A stretch of 64,000 nt of DNA, from positions 451,802 to 515,801 of the forward strand of contig NZ_JAYKKJ010000001.1 in the NCBI RefSeq assembly GCF_035969385.1, read 5' to 3'. Each line of letters starts with the position of its first letter. Positions within the stretch are counted from its first letter, which is position 1. Shown here in pieces: positions 34,717-43,402 of this stretch. The notes below the pieces were generated by a model, which was given only the letters and a program-made list of their open reading frames with translations, did no database searches and was not told the DNA's origin. The translations under genes and the position numbers were made by a program. This DNA is from SELP01 sp035969385. Lineage in GTDB: Bacteria > Pseudomonadota > Alphaproteobacteria > Rhodobacterales > Rhodobacteraceae.

Positions 34717-35638
34717 GCGGGCGGTCGATATGCTGCTGCAGGTCATGGAGACCCGCCCCGCCAAGGTGCAGGCATCGGTCCTGCGGCAAGTTTCACCTCG
34801 GGCAACGGATCAGTTGCTCGAGGCCAAGCTAATGGTCGCGTCCGGACATATCCCGGTCGTCACCGCGATGGATAACTACGAAGACGAGCCCATCCCTGCA
34901 GAGTGGTGCGCCGACCGCAGGCAGTATGGATACAACAACAGCATCGGTCGGTGGGTTGCGGTTGATGCCGAGGAGATCGTAGCTCTTGCAGTTGATTACC
35001 CGCTGCTCTTCGCGAAGATGTTGGTAGATTTCGAACGCGCTGCCCCGGCGCGCCCGATCTCGTTGATCGAAAGTGTCGCGTGGGACATTGGCACCATCCA
35101 GCTCAAGGGCGCGAAATCGCCCGTGCCGGTCTGGTTTGCACGTCGGCTTTCAGATCCTGCGGTGTGGAAAAAGGTTGGTGCTCTCCTGGAACGCAGGCCG
35201 CCTGACGAGGTTCGTGTCATCCTGACGTCCACACCAGGCGATCGCCTTCCTGTTGCTGCGAGAAAGAAGGACATCGTCATCAGCGTGAACGATGTGGCCA
35301 AAGCACCTGGAAAGCTGGCCATCTCACCGCAGGCCGTCGGCGCAAGGGTCTTCCCGGGCGAGGCGCAGCATCGGTTTCCGATTGATCATTCTGAAAATTG
35401 CGGGATCGTCTGGTATCGGGGTGAAACTCTCACGTTCAGCGGGGACAAACAGCGGCGTTTCTTGGAAATTCTGTTTTCGGCCTATTGGTCAAAGTCAAAA
35501 GTCCTGCGTCTTGCCGCTGTTCTTGAAGAGGCTGGCTATGGTGGTCAGGTGAATACGCTGAAAAAGGCTTTTGGCCGCGGCATCGACAAATGGCGTTTCG
35601 TCAAGGTCGAGAACGGAAACTGCTGGATCGATCCCTGA
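34700..35638 (+). CDS. Unknown protein with C-terminal winged-helix-like region
   Basis: A 312-residue protein starting with GTG at 34700 inside the end of the previous gene. The middle (PVPVWFARRLSDPAVWKKV, then DEVRVILTSTPGDRLPVAA) has alternating helix and strand. The last 70 residues (YRGETLTFSGDKQRRFLEIL, VLRLAAVLEEAGY, NTLKKAFGRGIDKW) read like a winged helix of the response-regulator type. I do not know the family. It is followed by a strong terminator, so the two genes form a closed unit. Confidence 0.65.
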   Translation: MTSLTKRAVDMLLQVMETRPAKVQASVLRQVSPRATDQLLEAKLMVASGHIPVVTAMDNYEDEPIPAEWCADRRQYGYNNSIGRWVAVDAEEIVALAVDYPLLFAKMLVDFERAAPARPISLIESVAWDIGTIQLKGAKSPVPVWFARRLSDPAVWKKVGALLERRPPDEVRVILTSTPGDRLPVAARKKDIVISVNDVAKAPGKLAISPQAVGARVFPGEAQHRFPIDHSENCGIVWYRGETLTFSGDKQRRFLEILFSAYWSKSKVLRLAAVLEEAGYGGQVNTLKKAFGRGIDKWRFVKVENGNCWIDP

Positions 35639-35660
35639 TCCTGCCCCTCGTGTTTCTATG

Positions 35661-35689
35661 AAAAGGCCGTCCTTCGGGGCGGCTTTTTT
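35661..35689 (+). terminator. Terminator of the two-gene unknown operon
   Basis: Stem GCCGTCC (35666-35672) and GGGCGGC (35677-35683) with a TTCG tetraloop, preceded by AAAAG and followed by TTTTTT. A textbook intrinsic terminator 27 bases after the second gene. Confidence 0.9.
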
Positions 35690-35810
35690 CATTTTCAGGC
35701 GTCAAACTTCGCTGCCTCCCAGTTTGCCTCCCGGTTGCCTCCACGGTGCCTCCCAGCCCCTCCGCCATGGTGATCCCGCAAGTGTTCGCAAAAACCCCAA
35801 GGAGGTTCAC

Positions 35811-36020
35811 ATGGCGCTAAGACACCTTTCCCAGATCGAGCTGGCGGCTCGCTGGAACATTTCACATCGCACGCTGGAGCGTTGGCGGTGGACGGGCGAA
35901 GGCCCGAAATTCATCAAGCTTGGCGGTCGGGTCATTTACCGGCTCGAAGACGTCGAGGCTTTTGAGGTCGAGCAAATCCGCGGCTCGGACCACGAGCCCC
36001 ACCGCCCAATGTCGGCATAA
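35811..36020 (+). CDS. Excisionase/AlpA-like HTH protein
   Basis: A 69-residue MerR/AlpA-type helix-turn-helix protein (SQIELAARWNISHRTLERWRWTGEGPKFIKLGGRVIYR in pieces; helices at residues 7-25, wing at 30-43). Such proteins act as excisionases or small regulators. A strong AAGGAGG lies five bases before ATG 35811. It is the first gene after the terminator and probably opens the early operon. Confidence 0.8.
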   Translation: MALRHLSQIELAARWNISHRTLERWRWTGEGPKFIKLGGRVIYRLEDVEAFEVEQIRGSDHEPHRPMSA

Positions 36021-36031
36021 GGGGGACGAAT

Positions 36032-36517
36032 ATGACAATTTCTAACCACATCACACTGGCCGATATCCACCGCATGCCGATCGGCCAAATCGCGGCACTG
36101 CCCGCTGATCAGCTAGCAATGCTGCGGGATGCGGCTGATCAGCAGCTCACCCAGGCCAAGACGGTCTCGGATTGGCTCGATGGTGCCATCTCACTGAAAT
36201 ACGCCGAGCGTGCTGCCGAATGCCGCTCTGAGGCAGGCAAGGACACCGGCACGATCCGCTTCGAAGATGGTGGCGTCACAGTGATTTCGGACCTGACCAA
36301 GCGGATCGCTTGGGATCAGGCGCAACTCGCCCAGATCGCAGAAAACATCGCCTCGGCTGGCGAGGACCCGTCCGAGTTCATCGATACCACGTTGAAGGTG
36401 TCCGAGCGCAAATACACGGCGCTGCCAGAAAGCTGGCGCAAGGGTTTTGAGCCTGCGCGTACGGTCCGGACCGGCAAACCCAAGTTCCGCTTGGTGCTGG
36501 GCGAGGAGGTGCGCTGA
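36032..36517 (+). CDS. Phage early protein, unknown function
   Basis: A 161-residue, mostly helical protein (IAALPADQLAMLRDAADQQL, then TKRIAWDQAQLAQIAENIAS). It has no catalytic motif I recognise. Its last base is shared with the ATG of the Sak4-like gene, so the two are coupled, and similar proteins sit beside recombination ATPases in related prophages. It may be a replication accessory factor. Confidence 0.7.
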   Translation: MTISNHITLADIHRMPIGQIAALPADQLAMLRDAADQQLTQAKTVSDWLDGAISLKYAERAAECRSEAGKDTGTIRFEDGGVTVISDLTKRIAWDQAQLAQIAENIASAGEDPSEFIDTTLKVSERKYTALPESWRKGFEPARTVRTGKPKFRLVLGEEVR

Positions 36518-37263
36518 TGGCTATTTCTCTTGCATCTCTGCGCACCAGTTCGGTGCTCCAACCACCGCGTATTCTGATCCACGGCGTGGCGGGGGTGGGT
36601 AAATCCACTTTTGCCGCTGACGCGGGCGCGCCGGTGTTCATCATGACCGAGGATGGGCTTGGCAAACTGCAGGTCCCGCATTTTCCGTTGGCGACGAGTT
36701 ATGCCGAAGTGGCGGAATCGCTCGACGCCTTGCTGGAGGAAGATCACGACTACGGCACGGTCGTCGTTGACAGCGTCGACTGGCTCGAGCCGCTGATCTG
36801 GGCTGAGGCGTGCAAACGCAATGGCTGGCAGTCGATCGAAACCCCGGGCTTTGGCAAGGGCTACGCCGAGGCTCTGACCATTTGGCGCGAATACCTCGAT
36901 AAGCTGAACGCGCTGCGCGACCGGAAGGGCATGGTGGTCATCCAGATCGCCCATACCGACATCAAGCGTTTCGACAGCCCCGAGCATGAACCCTACGACC
37001 GCTATGTGATCAAGCTGCAGACCCGCGCCTCGGCGCTGCTGCAGGAGCACTCGGATGTGGTGCTTTTTGCCAACTACCAGATCTCGGTTGCCAAATCCGA
37101 TGTCGGCTTCAACAAGAAGGTGACCCGGGCGCTCGGGTCCGGTGCGCGCGTCATGCACACCGAGGAGCGCCCCGCCTTCCTCGCCAAAAACCGTTACGGC
37201 CTGCCGGACACTCTGCCGCTTTCGTGGTCAGAGTTCCTCGCAGCCATGCCCCAATCCCAATGA
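36517..37263 (+). CDS. Sak4-like RecA-fold ATPase (single-strand annealing)
   Basis: A 248-residue P-loop ATPase of the phage Sak4/AAA_24 group. Walker A is GVAGVGKST (about residues 24-32) and Walker B TVVVDSVDWLEP (about 80-91). The segment VVIQIAHTDIKRFDSPE resembles the RecA sensor region. Sak4 proteins promote single-strand annealing together with an SSB. The next gene encodes a DUF669 protein, a common SSB-like partner, which supports the call. Confidence 0.82.
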   Translation: MAISLASLRTSSVLQPPRILIHGVAGVGKSTFAADAGAPVFIMTEDGLGKLQVPHFPLATSYAEVAESLDALLEEDHDYGTVVVDSVDWLEPLIWAEACKRNGWQSIETPGFGKGYAEALTIWREYLDKLNALRDRKGMVVIQIAHTDIKRFDSPEHEPYDRYVIKLQTRASALLQEHSDVVLFANYQISVAKSDVGFNKKVTRALGSGARVMHTEERPAFLAKNRYGLPDTLPLSWSEFLAAMPQSQ

Positions 37264-37278
37264 TTGCCTTGAAAGGAT

Positions 37279-37800
37279 ATGACCATGGCACGTTTTGATA
37301 CGTCCTTTGACGCCACCAGCGTTGAACCCACCACCCCCTATGAGCTGCTGCCCGCAGGCAAATACCGTGCTCAGATCGTCGAGAGTGAAATGCGCGTGAC
37401 CCGCAACGGTATGGGGCAGTTTCTCTGGCTGATGCTGGATATTTTGGACGGCCAGCATAAGGGCCGGAAGATCTTTGATCAGCTGAACCTTGTGAACCCG
37501 AACCCGACCACGGTCGAGATTGCACAGCGGACGCTGTCGGCCATCTGCCATGCGACGGACCGGATGCATGTCAGCGACAGCGAGGAGCTGCACCTGATCC
37601 CGATGACGATCCAGGTGAAGATCAAGCCGCCGAAGAACGGCTACGGCGAGAGCAATGCCATTGCTTATTTGCCGCCTGAAGGTGGGGGCGCCACGGCCGC
37701 TGCGGCAAAGCCTGCTGCAACCCCAGCATCACCGCCCTCAACGCAAGCCGCTGCCGCCCCGCCCAAGATGGCCTCTGCGCCCTGGAACAAGAAGGGCTGA
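37279..37800 (+). CDS. DUF669-family SSB-like protein
   Basis: A 173-residue protein: a DUF669 core (LLPAGKYRAQIVESEMRVT, LWLMLDILDGQHKGRKIFD) resembling single-strand-binding OB-folds, and a disordered Ala/Pro-rich tail ending SAPWNKKG. It pairs with the Sak4-like ATPase 15 bases upstream. DUF669 proteins are regularly found in phage replication cassettes. The first two codons give alternative starts MTM and MAR. Confidence 0.82.
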   Translation: MTMARFDTSFDATSVEPTTPYELLPAGKYRAQIVESEMRVTRNGMGQFLWLMLDILDGQHKGRKIFDQLNLVNPNPTTVEIAQRTLSAICHATDRMHVSDSEELHLIPMTIQVKIKPPKNGYGESNAIAYLPPEGGGATAAAAKPAATPASPPSTQAAAAPPKMASAPWNKKG

Positions 37801-37865
37801 TCAATCGCGCTGCTCCGCATCCCTGACTGACGGGGCAGCGCCCAACCCCATCTAAGGATATTTCC

Positions 37866-38228
37866 ATGACTGACCTGCATAACGCGGCCCCTCGGGCCGT
37901 GATCAGCTCCGGCTTGCCTGATGACCAGCGCCGGTTGATCGAACTCGACGACGATATTGCCAAGATCCGCACGCAGATTGCGACTGCTGATCTGGCGCGC
38001 CAACGGGGGCAAAAGCCCATCGACCCTGACTGGTTTCACCGGGCGCGCACCGCGCTGCGCCACCTGTGCCGCGAACGGTCCGAGTTGCTTGCCAAAGGTA
38101 CCGGCCGTCGTCGCCGCGAAAAGCTGAAAGATGCTCTGATCGGCGTCCTGCGCGAGCGCCATGACCCGGACACTTGGAGCGGCATTCTGGCCGAGGCCCA
38201 AGCCCGTAGCGAACGGGAGGGCTTGTGA
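37866..38228 (+). CDS. Phage early protein, unknown function
   Basis: A 120-residue basic helical protein (QRRLIELDDDIAKIRTQIAT, FHRARTALRHLCRERSELL) with a likely coiled coil. It has no recognised domain. The stop overlaps the ATG of the nuclease gene, so it belongs to the same operon and may assist the nuclease or helicase. Confidence 0.65.
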   Translation: MTDLHNAAPRAVISSGLPDDQRRLIELDDDIAKIRTQIATADLARQRGQKPIDPDWFHRARTALRHLCRERSELLAKGTGRRRREKLKDALIGVLRERHDPDTWSGILAEAQARSEREGL

Positions 38229-39172
38229 TGGCTAATCTTCCCGCACCACCCACGCCAACGCTGACGGCGATCTACGCCGATTATGAGGCCCGCCAGGGCG
38301 ATGGCTTCCGTGACCATCTCGGCGCATCCATCATCGGTAAATCTTGCGCACGCGCGCTCTGGTATGATTTCCGCTGGGTGACGCCGTCACGCTTTTCCGG
38401 CCGCCTGCTGCGTCTGTTTGAGACCGGCCAGCTGGAAGAGGACCGTATGGTGCGCAACCTGCGCGCCACAGGGGCCACTGTTTTGGAACTAGACCCCGAA
38501 ACAGGACGGCAAATCCGCGTGGAGGCCCATGGCGGTCATTTTGGCGGCTCGCTGGATGGCGTCGCCCTCGGTTTGCTTGAGGCCCCGAAAACCTGGCATG
38601 TGCTGGAATTCAAAACGCATGGCGTAAAAAGCTTTGCCGATTTGACCGCCAAGGGCGTCGTGCTGTCCAAGCCGCAGCATGCCGCGCAGATGCAGATCTA
38701 CATGCACCTGACCGGTATCACTCGGGCACTTTACATGGCGGTCTGCAAGAACACGGACGCGCTGCATATCGAACGGGTTGAGGTTGATTCTGCCATGGCA
38801 GAACGCCTTCTGGAAAAGGCTGGCCGGGTTATCTTCGCTCAGCACCCGCCTGCGCGTATCAGCGAAGATCCGGCTTGGTTTGAATGCCGTTTTTGCGATC
38901 ACCATGCTGCCTGTCATGAGGGCGGTGGGGCCGCTGTGACCTGTCGGTCTTGTCTGCATTCTACGGCCGTTGATGGTGGATGGCACTGCGCGCGGCACGA
39001 CAGAATGCTGTCGCCCGCTGAGCAGCGCGCCGCCTGCGGCAAGCATCTCTTCATCCCCGATCTCGTGCCGGGTGAGGTCATCGATGCGGGGGAGGATATC
39101 GTCACCTACCGCATGGCTGATGGCTCCTCCTGGTCAAATGACGCCCGTGTCACGGAGGCCGCGCCATGCTGA
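38228..39172 (+). CDS. Cas4-like PD-(D/E)XK exonuclease with Fe-S cysteines
   Basis: A 314-residue RecB/Cas4-type nuclease. The order is as in Cas4: an early cysteine (SIIGKSCARALWYDF, near residue 38), the active-site strand GSLDGVA, then WHVLEFKTHG and QHAAQMQIYMHLTG with the motif Gln, then CRFCDHHAACH giving three more cysteines for a 4Fe-4S cluster. A further cysteine-rich tail (CRSCLHS, WHCARHD) may bind zinc. It would resect DNA ends for the Sak4 annealing system. ATG 38228 follows GGGAGGG; a GTG one codon earlier is possible. It overlaps the helicase by seven bases. Confidence 0.85.
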   Translation: MANLPAPPTPTLTAIYADYEARQGDGFRDHLGASIIGKSCARALWYDFRWVTPSRFSGRLLRLFETGQLEEDRMVRNLRATGATVLELDPETGRQIRVEAHGGHFGGSLDGVALGLLEAPKTWHVLEFKTHGVKSFADLTAKGVVLSKPQHAAQMQIYMHLTGITRALYMAVCKNTDALHIERVEVDSAMAERLLEKAGRVIFAQHPPARISEDPAWFECRFCDHHAACHEGGGAAVTCRSCLHSTAVDGGWHCARHDRMLSPAEQRAACGKHLFIPDLVPGEVIDAGEDIVTYRMADGSSWSNDARVTEAAPC

Positions 39173-40902
39173 CCCTGCGCCCATACCAAAACGCTGCGAT
39201 CTCTTCGATCTACGGCTATTTCAAGACCAACAAAGGTAACCCTCTGGTTGTCATTCCAACAGCCGGCGGCAAGTCGCTCGTCATGGCGTCCTTCATCGAA
39301 GGGGTGCTCAAGGCGTGGCCGGATCAGCGCATCCTGATCGTGACCCATGTGCGCGAATTGATCGCCCAAAACCATGCCGAGATGATCGGGCTTTGGCCTG
39401 AGGCACCGGCAGGCATCTATTCGGCGGGCTTGGGGAAACGTGAGGCGCAGGCCCGCGTCCTGTTTGCTGGCATCCAATCCATCCATCGCCGCGCCCATGA
39501 GATCGGCCACACCGATCTGGTGTTGATTGATGAGGCCCATCTGATCCCGGGCAATTCCAGCACGATGTATCGGCGCTTTCTGGACGCTCTGCAGGCGATC
39601 AATCCTGCGCTGAAGGTGATTGGCCTCACCGCCACGCCGTTCCGAACGGGCAGCGGCATGCTGCATGAGGGCAAGGACGCACTCTTCACTGACATTGCCT
39701 ATGAGGCGCCGGTACGTGATCTCATTGATGCCGGCTATCTCAGCCCACTGGTGTCGAAACAGCCCAATACGCGGCTCGACGTCTCGAAGGTTGGTACACG
39801 TGCAGGGGACTTCATTGCCCGTGATCTGGCAGCCGCAGTCGATCAGGACGCGACGACGCGTGCGGCCGTTACCGAGATCATCACCCACGGAAAAGACCGC
39901 AAATCCTGGCTGGCGTTCTGCTCAGGCGTGGATCACGCACGCCATGTGGTCGAAGAGTTCGCGCGTCAAGGTATCACCTGCCGCACGATCTTCGGGGACA
40001 CGCCAAAGGAGGAGCGCGATGCCATCATCGCGGCCTTCAAGCGCGGTGAAATCCGCGCACTGGCCTCGATGGGCGTGTTGACCACCGGTTTCAACGCGCC
40101 TGGCGTCGATCTCATCGCGCTGCTGCGTCCCACCAAATCCGCAGGGCTTTATGTCCAAATGGTCGGTCGCGGCACGCGCTTGGCTCCGGACAAGGAAAAC
40201 TGCCTGGTTCTGGATTTTGCGGGCAATGTCCGCCGCCACGGGCCGATCGATCTGGTGCGGCCCCGGCGGCCCGGTGAGGCGGGCGGTGGCGAGGCCCCCA
40301 CAAAGGTCTGCCCCGAGTGCGACAGCATCATGGCGCTCTCGGCGACGGAATGCCCTGATTGTGGCTATGTCTTTCCAGCACGTGAGGTGAAGATCGCCTC
40401 TACAGCGGCCACGCTCCCGGTTTTGTCTCCGAAGGTCCAATGGCTGCCAGTGCATGGTGTGTCCTACAGCCGTCATGACAAGCGCGGCGGCCTGCCCTCA
40501 ATGAAGGTCACCTATAGCTGCGGGCTCAAGTCTTACAACGAATGGGTCTGTGTCGAGCATCAGGGCTATGCGCGCCAGAAGGCGCTCGAGTGGTGGCGCA
40601 AGCGCGCGCCGGGCTTCCCGATGCCGCGCACTGTCGACGATGCCATTGCGCAGGCTGGGCAGCTGACCCGGCCAACTGCGATCTCGGTGCGCCCGTCTGG
40701 CCGCTTTCTTGAAATCTCCGGCTACAGGTTTGATCCATGCGCCACATCAACTCCGGCCTCTGCGCCGTCTGCCACCGGGAACCTCGCGGGTTTGGTTGGT
40801 TCAACCCGATATTCACAGTCTCGGACAAGCGGCGGGACCAAAGCCGCAAAAACCTCTGTTCTCGCATCTGCCAGAACATCTGTCACTGGAGGTCAGGCAT
40901 GA
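39166..40902 (+). CDS. SF2 DEAD/DEAH-box helicase
   Basis: A 578-residue SSL2-like helicase. Motif I is IPTAGGKS (about residues 31-38), Ia THVRELIAQ, II LIDEAH (about 120-125), III GLTATPFRT, V GVLTTGFNAPGVD and VI QMVGRGTRLA. A zinc ribbon follows (CPECDSIMALSATECPDCGYVF, near residues 383-405 in parts) and then a DNA-contact region. The last 50 residues are a low-complexity Ser/Thr/Ala stretch that lies over the next gene in another frame, so the functional end may be near residue 525. Confidence 0.9.
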   Translation: MLTLRPYQNAAISSIYGYFKTNKGNPLVVIPTAGGKSLVMASFIEGVLKAWPDQRILIVTHVRELIAQNHAEMIGLWPEAPAGIYSAGLGKREAQARVLFAGIQSIHRRAHEIGHTDLVLIDEAHLIPGNSSTMYRRFLDALQAINPALKVIGLTATPFRTGSGMLHEGKDALFTDIAYEAPVRDLIDAGYLSPLVSKQPNTRLDVSKVGTRAGDFIARDLAAAVDQDATTRAAVTEIITHGKDRKSWLAFCSGVDHARHVVEEFARQGITCRTIFGDTPKEERDAIIAAFKRGEIRALASMGVLTTGFNAPGVDLIALLRPTKSAGLYVQMVGRGTRLAPDKENCLVLDFAGNVRRHGPIDLVRPRRPGEAGGGEAPTKVCPECDSIMALSATECPDCGYVFPAREVKIASTAATLPVLSPKVQWLPVHGVSYSRHDKRGGLPSMKVTYSCGLKSYNEWVCVEHQGYARQKALEWWRKRAPGFPMPRTVDDAIAQAGQLTRPTAISVRPSGRFLEISGYRFDPCATSTPASAPSATGNLAGLVGSTRYSQSRTSGGTKAAKTSVLASARTSVTGGQA

Positions 40903-41123
40903 TCGATCCCACCCCAAATGAAATGCAGGCAATGAGCGTTGGCGGCCAATATGGTGGCGAATACCTCGAGAGTATCGGCAAATCGGATCTCGCCACCCTG
41001 ACTGAGACCGAGTGGGATCGCTTCCTTGATGCGGTCATTACCGGATATTGCGATCAACTGCGCGCGCTGGCGGGACAAGACCGCACTCGGCTCGACGCTA
41101 TGACACCGGAGGTGCCGTTCTGA
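40737..41123 (+). CDS. DUF6511-like zinc-finger protein
   Basis: A 128-residue protein. Its N-terminus has a four-cysteine site (CAVCHRE, then CSRICQNICH) and its C-terminal helical part starts at MIDPTPNEMQAM. The pattern matches small DUF6511 proteins that follow helicases in related prophages. It begins 166 bases inside the helicase gene in a different frame, and its stop overlaps the primase ATG by one base. A shorter start at ATG 40899 (MIDPTPNE) would avoid the overlap but lose the zinc site. Confidence 0.7.
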   Translation: MRHINSGLCAVCHREPRGFGWFNPIFTVSDKRRDQSRKNLCSRICQNICHWRSGMIDPTPNEMQAMSVGGQYGGEYLESIGKSDLATLTETEWDRFLDAVITGYCDQLRALAGQDRTRLDAMTPEVPF

Positions 41124-43402
41124 TGGCTGAAACATCGTATATGGCGCGCTTCGGCGCACGGCTGGTCACCAATGGCTATGGCATCCTGCCGATCGGTCCG
41201 GGCACCAAAAAGCCTGGCCAGTTTAAGCGTGGAGCATGGGTAGACTACCCCGAGTGGAACCGGCACACCGAACGCCCGACCACGGAGGTTGAGGTGACGA
41301 CATGGGCGACCTGGCCCGAGTGTGGCATCGGGCTTGTTGGCGGCGCGGTTGCGGCTGTCGATATTGACGTCGTTGAGGATGCGGAACTGGCGCTCCACAT
41401 TGAGCAATTGGCGCGTGAACGTTTGGGGGATACCCCGGCGCTGCGCATCGGCAAGGCGCCAAAGCGGATGCTGATTTATCGCACACAAACCCCTTTCCGG
41501 GGCATCAAACGTCATCCGCTGGAGGTGCTTTGCCTCGGGCAACAGTTCGTGGCCTACGCCAACCACCCGGACACTGGCGCGCCCTATGCCTGGCCAGAGG
41601 AAGGGCTGGCTGATCTCGATATCACGGAGCTGCCTGAAATCACCGCAGAGATGGCGCGCGCCTTTCTGGATGAGGCCTATGCGCTGTTGCCCGAACATCT
41701 GCGGCAACGTGGCCTTGCGACAGCATCACCTGCCACGGAGCACCTGCAGGCCCATAGCCAGATGGGGACATTGCCTGCCATTGAGGCCGCGCTGAAATGG
41801 CTGCCCAATGCGGAGTTGGATTATGACAGCTGGGTGCGGATTGGTATGGCGCTGAAGGGCGCGCTTGGCGAGGCTGGGGGCGATATCTTTGCCGGCTGGT
41901 CAGCGCAGGCGGCAAAGGATGTGCCTGCAGCCACGATCAAAGCCTGGGCCAGCTTCAAACCCGATCGCATTGGCGCCGGCACGATCTACCACCTTGCCAT
42001 GGAGCGCGGCTGGCAACCTGATGCTTCACTGCGCTTTGATGGATCGACAGCCCGCGATGAACAGCATCCTGCGGCGGATCTCTTGTCGAAGCTGGGAGAA
42101 CATGCTGAGGGTGATGAGGAATCTTTGGCCACCTCGCCATTCACGCTGATCATGCCCGATGGATTGGTGGGGGATCTGACCGATTACATGCTGTCGACAG
42201 CCCGGCGTCCTCAGCCGTTGTTGTCACTCGGTGCGAGCCTTTGCGCGATTGGTGCGCTCATGGGGCGGCAGTATCGCACCGAGAGCAACCTGCGCTCGAA
42301 CCTGTATGTCGTGGGCATTGCGGATAGCGGATCAGGCAAGAACCACGCCCGCGAGATCATCAACGAGGTCTTTTTCGAGGCGGGGCTGGCCCATCATCTC
42401 GGTGGCAACAAGATCGCCTCCGGCGCGGGGCTTTTGACCGCGCTGCACCGCCAGCCTGCGATCCTCTTCCAGATCGATGAGTTTGGTATGTTCTTGGCAG
42501 CGGCGGCCGACCGGCGGCGCAGTCCACGCCATATCACCGAAATCCTCGACAACATGACCGAGCTTTACACGGCCGCGGGCGGGATATTTCTTGGTGCGGA
42601 ATATGCCAACCGTGATGGCTCAAACGAGCGGCGGGATATCAATCAACCCTGCTTGAGTGTCTATGGCACTACGACGCCTTTGCACTTCTGGGGTGCATTG
42701 CAGGGCGCAAACGTCGTCGACGGCTCGCTGGCCCGCTTTCTGATCTTGCCGAGTGATGAGGATTATCCGGACGAAAATATCGCCGTGGGCATGCGCCAGG
42801 CTGATCCCGCGCTGATCGCCGGGTTGCAAAGCGTGGCCTCTGGTGGTGGGCACCAGAAAGGCAATCTTGCGGGCAAGACGGCCGATCAGAACACTGCTGT
42901 GAACCCGACTATCGTGCCCATGACCGAGGAGGCACGGGCCCGGTTTCGGCTGCTCAGCGCAGAGCTGACGGGTGAGTTGCGCGCGGCAAGCGGAACAGCC
43001 TTCACGGCGATCCTGGCCCGAATTGGGGAGAACGCGTTGAAACTGGCGCTGATTGTGGCGGTTGGGCGCGATCCGACAAACCCTGAGATCAATCTGTCGG
43101 CAGCAGACTGGGCGATCGATTTTGTGCGCCATTATGCGTGGCGGACCATGGAGGCTGTTGAACGCCATGTCGCGGACACCGAGACGGAAGCGCATCTCAA
43201 GCGGTTGAAGGAGATCATTCGAGCGGCAGGTGCGAAAGGCATCGCCAAATCCGAAATCACGCGCGCCTCACAATGGCTCAAGTCGCGTGACCGTGATGAG
43301 ATCCTGCTGACCTTGATCGAAAGCGGGGATGTCACGACGGGCATGCGCGGCTCATCGACCAAGCAGGCCATGGTGTACAGGCTCGCGCGGTTTGGCGGGT
43401 GA
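41123..43402 (+). CDS. Primase-polymerase/helicase fusion (replication initiator)
   Basis: A 759-residue protein. The N-terminal primase-polymerase domain carries ILPIGPGTKKPGQF and the metal-binding AAVDIDVVE (about residues 73-81). A PriCT-like linker follows (LKWLPNAELDYDSWVRIGMALKG in part). The C-terminal DUF3987-type helicase domain has Walker A GIADSGSGKNHA (about 396-407) and Walker B ILFQIDEFG (about 449-457). A winged helix probably ends the protein (GIAKSEITRASQWLKSRD). It is the main phage replication protein and lies immediately before the iteron region. Confidence 0.88.
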   Translation: MAETSYMARFGARLVTNGYGILPIGPGTKKPGQFKRGAWVDYPEWNRHTERPTTEVEVTTWATWPECGIGLVGGAVAAVDIDVVEDAELALHIEQLARERLGDTPALRIGKAPKRMLIYRTQTPFRGIKRHPLEVLCLGQQFVAYANHPDTGAPYAWPEEGLADLDITELPEITAEMARAFLDEAYALLPEHLRQRGLATASPATEHLQAHSQMGTLPAIEAALKWLPNAELDYDSWVRIGMALKGALGEAGGDIFAGWSAQAAKDVPAATIKAWASFKPDRIGAGTIYHLAMERGWQPDASLRFDGSTARDEQHPAADLLSKLGEHAEGDEESLATSPFTLIMPDGLVGDLTDYMLSTARRPQPLLSLGASLCAIGALMGRQYRTESNLRSNLYVVGIADSGSGKNHAREIINEVFFEAGLAHHLGGNKIASGAGLLTALHRQPAILFQIDEFGMFLAAAADRRRSPRHITEILDNMTELYTAAGGIFLGAEYANRDGSNERRDINQPCLSVYGTTTPLHFWGALQGANVVDGSLARFLILPSDEDYPDENIAVGMRQADPALIAGLQSVASGGGHQKGNLAGKTADQNTAVNPTIVPMTEEARARFRLLSAELTGELRAASGTAFTAILARIGENALKLALIVAVGRDPTNPEINLSAADWAIDFVRHYAWRTMEAVERHVADTETEAHLKRLKEIIRAAGAKGIAKSEITRASQWLKSRDRDEILLTLIESGDVTTGMRGSSTKQAMVYRLARFGG

